From Symbiodinium natans (taxonomy: Eukaryota; Sar; Dinophyceae; Suessiales; Symbiodiniaceae), in NCBI GenBank assembly GCA_905221605.1, contig CAJNDS010002768.1:417501-461000 (forward strand): a stretch of 43,500 nucleotides of DNA, read 5' to 3'. A program made the position numbers and the translations under genes. The first letter of the stretch is position 1. Each line of letters starts with the position of its first letter. Below the pieces are notes generated by a model. That model ran no database searches. It had not been told where the DNA came from and worked only from the letters and a program-made list of their open reading frames with translations. Positions 39,201 to 43,500 of this stretch are shown here, piece by piece.

Positions 39201-39979
39201 ACCCTGGGAAACCCTAAACCCCAAACCCGAAACCCTAAACCCGAAACCCTAAACCAAAAACCCTGAAACCCTGAAACCCTGAAACCCTGAAACACTGAAA
39301 CACTGAAACCCTGAAACCCTGAAACCCTGAAACCCTGAAACCCTGAAACCCTAAAACCCTGAACCCCTGAAACCCTGAAACCCTAAAACCCTGAAACCCT
39401 GAAACACTGAACCCCTGAAACCCTGAAACCCTGGAACCAAAACCCTTCCCGAAGCTCGCTGCCTCCATGGTAATGTCAATGTTGAGCGAGCCGACAACCT
39501 GGGCTCACACCCTAAACCCTAAACCCTAAACCCTAAACCCTAAACCCTAAACCCTAAACCCTAAACCCTAAACCCTAAACCCTAAACCCTAAACCCTAAA
39601 CCCTAAACCCTAAACCCTAAACCCTAAACCCTACCCTAAACCCTAAACCCTAAACCCGAAACTCTGGGACTGAGGATGCACAGCTTCCCCGATGGTCAGG
39701 AGGGTTTAGTGCTTAGGGTTTAGGGTTTAGGGTACTGTACTTCATTCACTGAGTTTGCAGGTAGCTACCACAGAGTCCCTTCTGAGCCCAAGAGCACAAG
39801 GCATCTACCGGTGAAGGTTTACAGGCTTTAGGGTTTAGGGTTTAGCGTTTAGTAGGGTTTAGGGTTTAGGGTTTACGGCTTAGGGCTTAGGGTTTCGGGT
39901 TTAGGATCCTGGTCTCGTACACGATTTTGGAAAGTTTTACAGTGCCAGGCCGCGACGATCTTCGGTCGTTCCGGCGCAT
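21083..39979 (-). CDS. RBKS: Ribokinase (PfkB sugar kinase), about 20 exons
   Basis: A split gene on the minus strand encoding an ATP-dependent sugar kinase; ribokinase phosphorylates D-ribose at O5. Exons in order give VVGSLNIDITME, VPRLPERDETIM, GGKGANQAVAAARLGG (PfkB signature 1), AHFVGRLGSDAH, LENILISNGVDLS, QGIVMLDSAGSASSVVVGGA, LLLQREIPEE, VNIAVAEAAKDAG, VFCPNESELQRLTG, LVTLGARGSMLVTE, DATAAGDAFRAAVAV (signature 2; the second Asp is the catalytic base), LRLAAAAGAIAV and GAEPSLPNR. The exons found sum to about 290 residues; ribokinases are near 305. Two exons are missing: one between VPRLPERDETIM and GGKGANQ, and one between GVDLS and QGIVML. The start (39979) and the 3' end are tentative. 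All phases fit. GGKGANQA favours ribokinase over adenosine or fructokinase members; substrate is not proven. Confidence 0.88.
21202..22555 (-). other. Ribokinase intron before last exon
   Basis: GC-AG. A head-to-head array (21217-21288), CCCTAAA 21669-21820, 22270-22352 and 22491-22538, two copies of a dispersed repeat (21565-21645, 22408-22486) and a foldback (21963-22093). Confidence 0.8.
21963..22093. mobile_element. Foldback element, 131 bp (copy 1)
   Basis: GTATAC at both ends and an inner inverted pair ACCCAGGGGTAGCC/GGCCTACTCCTGGTCC. Aligns with 37635-37742. Confidence 0.7.
22556..22616 (-). CDS. RBKS: Ribokinase exon: SWVDSLRLAAAAGAIAVATA
   Basis: Acceptor ACGCAG|TCC, donor G|GC. 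C-terminal helix of the nucleotide-binding side. Confidence 0.88.
23283..23300 (-). CDS. RBKS: Ribokinase microexon: ALAEGK (18 nt)
   Basis: Acceptor CATGAG|GCA, donor GC, phase 0 both ends. It supplies exactly the six residues expected between AVAV and SWVDSLRL. Confidence 0.75.
24305..24395. mobile_element. GGGCCC-family foldback, diverged
   Basis: GGGTCCATG and CATGGACCC arms, with a nested ACTTGGGCC/GGGCCCAAGT pair. Confidence 0.6.
24798..24909 (-). repeat. Higher-order CCCTAAA/CCCTGAA array
   Basis: A CCCTGAA unit recurs after every two or three CCCTAAA units, a period of 21 or 28 bp, which points to unequal exchange. Confidence 0.9.
24941..24985 (-). CDS. RBKS: Ribokinase exon: DATAAGDAFRAAVAV
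   Basis: Acceptor ACCAG|GAT, donor GA. PfkB signature 2; AAGD carries the anion hole and catalytic Asp. The donor site could be six bases earlier (GC). Confidence 0.93.
25311..25361 (-). CDS. RBKS: Ribokinase exon: AEEVDAPALPVPGGRVV
   Basis: Acceptor TCACAG|GCG, donor GA. Precedes the DxxxAGD exon in phase 0. Confidence 0.88.
25384..25540 (+). repeat. TTTGGGG array with TTTCGGG core
   Basis: Blocks of TTTGGGG enclose a block of TTTCGGG; each variant is homogenised locally. Confidence 0.93.
25661..25856 (-). repeat. CCCTAAA array, about 195 bp
   Basis: Uniform except for one CCTAAC unit near 25763. Confidence 0.97.
26107..26219 (+). repeat. TTTAGGG array
   Basis: Uniform heptamers, 58 bp from the oppositely oriented array 26003-26048. 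Confidence 0.95.
26431..26473 (-). CDS. RBKS: Ribokinase exon: LVTLGARGSMLVTE
   Basis: Acceptor CATCAG|G, donor GC. The nucleotide-side strand VxTxGxxGxxxV. Confidence 0.92.
27756..28284. mobile_element. MITE-like element, 529 bp, with ACCT duplication
   Basis: Perfect terminal inverted repeat GGGGTTGTATAAAAACCCCG (27756-27775 and 28265-28284), flanked by ACCT on both sides (27752-27755, 28285-28288). Just inside lies a 32-bp direct repeat (27802-27833, 28177-28208), then five 61-bp units. No coding capacity. Sits in a ribokinase intron. Confidence 0.9.
27867..28140 (+). repeat. 61-bp tandem repeat inside the MITE
   Basis: Five units starting at 27867, 27928, 27989, 28050 and 28110. Each holds AGTACAAGCTTAGTACT (5-bp stem) and usually a CCGCCG/CGGCGG hairpin. 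The period is not a multiple of three, so it is not coding. Confidence 0.95.
28448..28501 (-). CDS. RBKS: Ribokinase exon: ADVLAAARALRERGAAA
   Basis: Acceptor CCCAG|A, donor GT|GT. The helix before the VVTxGxxG strand. Confidence 0.88.
28502..29533 (-). other. Ribokinase intron with foldback
   Basis: GC-AG. TTTAGGG 28547-28612 abuts the foldback 28613-28855; CCCTAAA 29143-29248, 29311-29350 and 29437-29484. Confidence 0.8.
28613..28855. mobile_element. GGGCCC-family foldback, 243 bp
   Basis: Terminal 22-bp perfect inverted repeat (GGATCCGAAGTATGGGCC..., 28613-28634 and 28834-28855) with further matching inner arms such as AGGGTAGTTACRTGG. The whole unit is an imperfect palindrome. Its left end abuts a TTTAGGG array. 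Confidence 0.88.
29534..29592 (-). CDS. RBKS: Ribokinase exon: VFCPNESELQRLTGLATAT
   Basis: Acceptor CTGAG|GTT, donor AG|GC. PNExE...LTG is a hallmark of PfkB kinases. Confidence 0.95.
30576..30614 (-). CDS. RBKS: Ribokinase exon: DVPISDRLLRLVD
   Basis: Acceptor TCGCAG|GAC, donor GT. Leads into VFCPNESE of the next exon. Confidence 0.9.
31145..31258 (+). repeat. TTTGGGG array
   Basis: Starts as TTTAGGG and becomes TTTGGGG. Confidence 0.9.
31987..32034 (-). CDS. RBKS: Ribokinase exon: AAKDAGVRVFLDAGGQ
   Basis: Acceptor CAGTAG|GCA, donor GC. Matches A+..G..V.LNxAP of the family, here LDAGG. Confidence 0.9.
32334..32354 (-). CDS. RBKS: Ribokinase microexon: VNIAVAE (21 nt)
   Basis: Acceptor GCGCAG|GTG, donor GC, phase 0 both ends. 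Confidence 0.82.
33139..33179 (-). CDS. RBKS: Ribokinase exon: ASALLLQREIPEE
   Basis: Acceptor CGTAG|GT, donor GC. LLLQxEIPxE is a conserved ribokinase strand-turn. Confidence 0.92.
33489..33534 (-). CDS. RBKS: Ribokinase exon: DWPAMAESELLSMLK
   Basis: Acceptor AAAG|GAT, donor G|GC. Joins GGANT of the previous exon and shares a split Gly with the next. Confidence 0.88.
33535..34199 (-). other. Ribokinase intron
   Basis: GC-AG. TTTCAGGG/TTTTAGGG tract 33555-33672, CCCTAAA 33882-33990, TTTAGGG turning into TTTCGGG 34089-34172, and a dispersed-repeat copy 33787-33850 (minus). Confidence 0.75.
34200..34266 (-). CDS. RBKS: Ribokinase exon: QGIVMLDSAGSASSVVVGGA
   Basis: Acceptor AGCAG|G, donor ACT|GC. 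The TGQ-x-IVxxDxxGxNxIVxxxGAN region of ribokinase. Confidence 0.92.
34267..35021 (-). other. Ribokinase intron region with a missing exon
   Basis: Flanking phases (1 and 2) require at least one unfound exon here. Contents: poly-G 34277-34297, CCCTAAA/CCCCAAA 34626-34706, TTTAGGG 34769-34827 and 34896-34974, and a segment shared with 8048-8160. 34711-34732 is a 7-bp-stem hairpin. Confidence 0.6.
35022..35062 (-). CDS. RBKS: Ribokinase exon: LENILISNGVDLS
   Basis: Acceptor CACAG|G, donor G|GC. Phase 1 at its end does not fit the next exon found, so one exon is missing. Confidence 0.85.
35063..36115 (-). other. Ribokinase intron
   Basis: GT-AG. TTTAGGG 35078-35167, CCCCAAA-rich 35230-35372, CCCTAAA 35497-35598 and a mixed CCCGAAA/CCCCAAA/CCCTAAA tract 35838-36079. 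Confidence 0.8.
35838..36079 (-). repeat. Mixed CCCGAAA/CCCCAAA/CCCTAAA tract
   Basis: Variants intermix without clear blocks until a clean CCCTAAA run at 36008-36048. Confidence 0.85.
36116..36158 (-). CDS. RBKS: Ribokinase exon: FVGRLGSDAH
   Basis: Acceptor ACCAG|GT, donor GC|GT. Encodes (S)AHFVGRLGSDAHA, as in FVGxVGxDxxG of the family. Confidence 0.9.
36159..36847 (-). other. Ribokinase intron with array-split foldback
   Basis: GC-AG. TTTATAGGG/TTTATGGGG variants 36185-36325 and a foldback 36588-36816 interrupted by a CCCTAAA array 36726-36792. Confidence 0.75.
36588..36816. mobile_element. GGGCCC-family foldback split by a telomere array
   Basis: Left arm CTAAGGGCAGTTTACCTGG and right arm matching its reverse complement (36785-36816). 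A CCCTAAA array (36726-36792) interrupts the right side between CATGTAA and CATGG motifs. Confidence 0.7.
36848..36892 (-). CDS. RBKS: Ribokinase exon: GGKGANQ signature
   Basis: Acceptor CGGAG|GC, donor GC. With the preceding split Gly it encodes GKGANQAVAAARLGG, the PfkB signature 1 that contacts the sugar. Confidence 0.95.
36893..38483 (-). other. Ribokinase intron region with a missing exon
   Basis: At least one exon supplying the residues before GGKGANQ must lie here; a weak candidate near 38170-38185 would read QCLGG with a GT donor. TTTAGGG 36901-37000 and 38057-38104, foldback 37635-37742, C-run/A-run 38406-38432. 37001-37634 and 38106-38405 are otherwise unrecognised. Confidence 0.55.
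37635..37742. mobile_element. Foldback element, 108 bp (copy 2)
   Basis: Inverted ends CTAGACCCAGGAGTAACC / GGGCCTACTCCGGGTCCTAG. Same family as 21963-22093. Confidence 0.7.
38484..38519 (-). CDS. RBKS: Ribokinase exon 3
   Basis: Acceptor GCGCAG|GTT, donor GC. Encodes VPRLPERDETIM, matching the conserved RLPxxxET segment. Confidence 0.88.
38873..38998. mobile_element. GGGCCC-family foldback, short copy
   Basis: CGAAGTATAGG at the left and TAAGGGCCCATACTGCGGATCC at the right, inverted, with an inner GGTCCCTTGTTC/GAACAAGG pair. Confidence 0.75.
39206..39437 (-). repeat. CCCTGAAA octamer array
   Basis: About 25 octamers (TTTCAGGG on the other strand), some as CACTGAAA. On the minus strand it translates as a glycine/phenylalanine repeat, which is not a gene. 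Confidence 0.95.
39463..39498 (-). CDS. RBKS: Ribokinase exon 2
   Basis: Acceptor CCCAG|GTT, donor GC. Encodes VVGSLNIDITME, the first strand with the conserved GSxNxD. Confidence 0.9.
39509..39661 (-). repeat. CCCTAAA array, about 150 bp
   Basis: Clean array right before ribokinase exon 2 on the transcript. Confidence 0.97.
39941..39979 (-). CDS. RBKS: Ribokinase exon 1 (tentative start)
   Basis: ATG in the context TTGCCATG, encoding MRRNDRRSSRPGT, then a GT donor at phase 0, which fits exon 2. It could equally be internal, with an N-terminal extension upstream. Confidence 0.35.
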
Positions 39980-40253
39980 GGCAACTGAGTAGGGCTCCCT
40001 CCTTAGAAGACAGACCCGGGCATCCTTGAAGGAGCTAAAGAAGAAGGGGTTAAGGGTTTAGGGTTTAGGGTTTAGGGCTTAGGGCTTAGGGCTTATGGCT
40101 TAGGGTTTACTTCTCTAGTCCCTAAGCCCGGTTTAGGGTTTAGGGTTGAGGGTTTAGGGTTTAGGGCTTCTGGCAGAGCCTACAACCGTGTTGGTTCAGG
40201 GTTTGGGGCGTAGGTTTTCGGGCTAGGGCTTATCTTTAGGGCACGCACGGGCT

Positions 40254-40452
40254 CCCTTTAAGGGGGTTCTATTCCACATGGGTCTAGAAGGGGGTACCCA
40301 TATTTTGGGAAATACCCCCTTTCAGGGGATTCTATTCTATATGGGGTCTAGAAGGGGGTACCCATATTTTGGGAAATACCCCCTTTCAGGGGATTCTATT
40401 CTATATGGGGTCTAGAAGGGGATACCCCTATTTTGGGAAATCCCCCATTTGG
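40254..40452 (+). repeat. 64-bp tandem repeat, three copies
   Basis: Units begin near 40257, 40320 and 40384 with CTTTMAGGGGATTCTATTC and contain GGGGTACCCATATTTTGGG. Copies 2 and 3 are almost identical. Confidence 0.95.
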
Positions 40453-40881
40453 GCCGAGGGTTTTGAGGGTTCAGGGAGGTGCTGGGTGCAGAGTCTTGAA
40501 GCCTCCTGACCTGAGTCCATGAAACCGCGCATAACCAAAAGCCCTGAACTCCTAAACTCCAAAGCCGGAAGTTTGCGAAATACACCCAAACCCTAAACCC
40601 TAAACCCTAAACCCTAAACCCTGAACCCTAAACCCTAAACCCTAAACCCCAAAACCACAATCCCACCCCCCCTATTCGTCTGCAAAGTGGCATGGCCGGC
40701 GCAGATGCAGCAGCCTGCAATGCTGGCGCAGTGTGTGCCATTTAGGGCTTAGGGCTTAGGGTTTAGGGTTTAGGGTTCAGGATTTAGGGTTTTGGGTTTA
40801 GGGTTCAGGGTACCCTAAACCCGTTATATGGGGGGTTTAGGCTTGGGATTTAGGAGTCTGGGGTCCACCATTTAGGACATC

Positions 40882-40933
40882 CTGCAGCGGAGCGGCCGTG
40901 CCAAAGAAGCAGCAGCCACGCAGTCGGAGCCAT
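40882..40933 (-). other. Possible first exon with signal peptide
   Basis: Encodes MAPTAWLLLLWHGRSAA, a short N-region, a Leu-rich core and a small-residue end, then a GA donor. It could be the 5' exon of the ribokinase or of another gene; no link was found. Confidence 0.3.
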
Positions 40934-43500
40934 GCATTCGTTTAGGATGTCGGTTTAGAGGAGTTTAGGGTTTAGAGTCAGCAAGTGGGGGGTCTACAGT
41001 CTGTGCTCCGTGGACTTTGAGCGATGTTCCTGTCTCGGGGTACGCAGGACCCTATTTCAAAGTGGAAATTTCCCATTTTGAGGGTAGGCGTTTGGGGTTC
41101 TATAGGCTCCAGGCTTTGGCAGTCCCCCATCCCCAAACCCCAAACCCTAAACCTTAAACCCTTACAGCTACTAAGACTCTAAGAAGGTTTTTGGGGGTCC
41201 ATGGGGTGAGTTGAGGGTTTAGGGTTTAGGGTTTAGGGTTTAGGGTTTAGGGTTTAGGGTTTAGAATGCAGGATTTAGGATTCACTGTGCAGGGCTTCGG
41301 GGCTTAGGGCACGGTGCAATCGTGAGCTGGAGCCTTGACAATTGGGGGGGGGGGGGGGGGGACGAAGTTCACCATGGAAAACCTAAACCTCAACACCCTA
41401 AACCCTAAACCCAAAACCCTATGAACCTCTACGCCAACCCCGAAGGTCTCAAGGCCGGGTTTCGGGCTTCATGAGGGCGATCGTGTGGGTTGGGGGTTTA
41501 GGTTTTACGGTTTAGGGTTTAGGGTGTGGAGTTTAGGGTTCAGGGTTTAGGGTTTGGAGTTTAGGATTCCCTAAGCCCTCAAGGCTTAGCCCTGGCGAAC
41601 CAAAAGCCAAGCCTAGACATAAACCTTACCATGCCCAAAACCCCTAGCCCAAAACCCAAAACACAAACCCCGAAGCCCCTGAACCTGAAGACCAACCCCT
41701 ACATCCCCAGAACCCCAAAACCCTAACACCCCAACACCCCTGAACCCTCATCCCCTACAGGCCCAAACCCAAAAACTCCAAAACCCTAAACCCCCTAGTC
41801 CGCTCATCTGCTCATCCCCTCAACCTAAACCCTAAGCCCTAAACCCCAAACCCAAAACCCTAAACCTTCGGTCCACCGTGTGTCCTGCGGATTAAAGGCC
41901 CCCCTGCTGTGGCCCAGACTCCTGTCATGCGCTGGGGGTAGGAGCTTAGGGTTTAGGGTTTTGGGGTTTTGGGTTTTGGGTTTAGGGCCCGCGCACATGG
42001 AGTCTGCGTGTCCTGAGCCTCTACTGTTAAAGTTCTATCATGTGAGGGTCGTAGTCAAGGGACTAAAGGAGGAACCCTAAACAGGTACCCCAGGGGCTAC
42101 TTCGGTATATAGGGACTATAAATATAAATATATATATATATATATATACATCTATAAATATATACATAGGAGTACGCTTTCAAGGGCATGCCTCCAAAAC
42201 CTCACAGGCGCACGGGCTTCAGGTTTAGGGCCTTCCAACGTTGTTGGGTTTAGGGTTTCGAGTTTGGGGTTTAGGGCGTAAGGCCCACTACTTTTGTGAG
42301 ACCCCTCTCAGATCGGTTCCTTTCAAGCACATGTTGGGGTTTAAGAAACATCGGGGGCCTACTGGGGTCCTTATGATAAGGGGAATCCTACTATTTTGGG
42401 GGGTCTATATTCGGGGTCCCCTCATTAAAAATTTCGACAACCCTCAACCCCACAACGCCAAACCTCTCGGCTGTACCCTAAACCCTAAACCCTAAACCCT
42501 AAACCCTGAATCCTAAACCCTAAACCCCCTCATTTTGGAAACCCCCATCTAGCCCCGGTCCTCTCCGAAGGCGTATGGTCCACTGCTAGCTCGGGCGCCT
42601 GGCTTAGGGTTTAGGGTTTAGGGTTTAGGGTTGAGGGTTTAGGGCTTAGGGCTTAGGGCTTAGGGGTGTTTAGGGTTTAGGGTTTAGGATTTAGGGTTTA
42701 GTTTTCAGGGTTTGGGATTTAGGGTTTAGGAGTTTAGGAGGTTAGGAGGGTTTGAGGTATAGGGGTTGCTTGCTGAGAGGCTCATATCACAAGCCTTCAA
42801 CACATTACAATCTCGAAGGTCATTGGAGACGCAAGGCTAAAACCTAGAATCCTCTACCCGGCAAGGTGCACCCAAGCGCTCCAAACCCAAAGCCCTAAGC
42901 CCTAAACACTAAACCCCAAACCCTGAACCCCTGCCTTTACAGACTGGAGGAACTTGACCAGTTCCCCGCGAACTCCACGATTCCAGCCTCGGGGCGAGAG
43001 TGGCGCTGTAGGGTTTAGGGTTTAGGGTTTAGGGTTTAGGGTTTAGGGTTTAGGGCTTAGTTGTCCAGTAACCTTGGGAGTTTATAGGGATCGGAATGCC
43101 CCACAAAGGTCAAAGGTGACCTACTCGACCACTAAGCTTATGTGCAAGGCCTACCCTATGAACTAGAGACAGTCTGACCGTTCCTACACACCCCAAACAC
43201 GAGATCCTAAGCGCGAAGCCCTCGGCAACCGCTTTTGGGCTCTAAACCTCCGTGCGCCCTTGACCCTAAAAAAACTATAGACGCACACCCTAAACCCTGA
43301 ACCCTAAACCCGAAACCCTAAACCCTACAGGCAAGCATGTGCAGGTTTGCCATGGCTTGCTAAAGGTAGTCCATTGTTTACGAGGCAGGGCGTTGAAAAT
43401 GAACCGCCCCCCCCCCCCAAAAAAAAAAAAAAACACACACAAAAAAACAAAAGAAGTATATATATATATATGTATATATATATATGCTACCCCCCCCCCC

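Larger units (their letters stand above)
38520..39940 (-). other. Two ribokinase introns around exon 39463-39498
   Basis: GC-AG (38520-39462) and, if exon 1 is right, GT-AG (39499-39940). TTTAGGG 38577-38670, 38766-38824, 39025-39088 and 39827-39905; CCCTGAAA 39206-39437; CCCTAAA 39509-39661; foldback 38873-38998. Confidence 0.7.
39980..43500. other. Right flank: arrays and unassigned sequence
   Basis: TTTAGGG 40048-40165, 40741-40810, 41213-41266, 41500-41568, 42603-42745 and 43010-43052; CCCTAAA 40588-40660, 41640-41870 (degenerate), 42474-42527 and 43288-43326. AT microsatellites 42118-42170 and 43456-43490; poly-G 41344-41361; C-run/A-run 43407-43434. No gene recognised; a plus-strand piece near 42946-43008 (LEELDQFPANSTIPASG) is open on both strands. 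Confidence 0.55.

Noticed and set aside
39235-39468. Minus-strand open frame of Gly-Phe repeats; similar frames at 35168-35434 and 35764-35973
   Set aside because: Translations of TTTCAGGG, TTTGGGG and TTTCGGG arrays.

Overview
The window looks like nuclear DNA of a dinoflagellate-type alga. It is saturated with plant/alveolate telomere repeats (TTTAGGG or CCCTAAA, plus local variants) lying internally, in both orientations. Between these arrays are short GC-rich pieces of 13-102 bases that, read on the minus strand, are exons. No long open reading frame in the window is a gene; the long frames are repeat translations or intron noise.

I joined the pieces by hand into two minus-strand genes. 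(1) 14691-2926: a xylose-isomerase-like TIM-barrel sugar isomerase/epimerase in 18 exons; the last 17 give 272 codons plus stop in one unbroken frame. (2) 39979-21127 (or to 21083): a ribokinase of the PfkB family in about 20 exons, with the PfkB hallmarks in correct order (GSLNID, GGKGANQ, PNESE..LTG, DATAAGD). At every junction where both sides were found, the reading phase fits. The 34 introns so defined all end in AG, but begin GC (23), GT (8) or GA (3); 30 of 34 exons start with G after the AG. GC and GA donors with AG|G acceptors are known from dinoflagellates such as Symbiodinium, and this is my main reason for the assignment.

Layout from the left. 1-2925: arrays and unassigned sequence. 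2926-14691: isomerase gene. 14692-21082: intergenic, including an 0.8 kb array-free stretch (15290-16074) and a 2.8 kb element with 18-bp inverted ends (16812-19616) built of satellites and duplicated modules. 21083-39979: ribokinase gene; its introns hold a 529-bp MITE-like element (27756-28284), several foldback elements and an array-free 1.3 kb stretch (22690-24048). 39980-43500: arrays, a 64-bp tandem repeat and a possible signal-peptide exon.

The kinase lies upstream of the isomerase on the same strand, as in dinoflagellate one-way gene runs. Together they suggest sugar interconversion and phosphorylation, but substrates cannot be read from the sequence. The isomerase N-terminus and two ribokinase exons (between 38483 and 36893, and between 35021 and 34267) remain unresolved. 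All exon calls come from reading by eye without alignment software.
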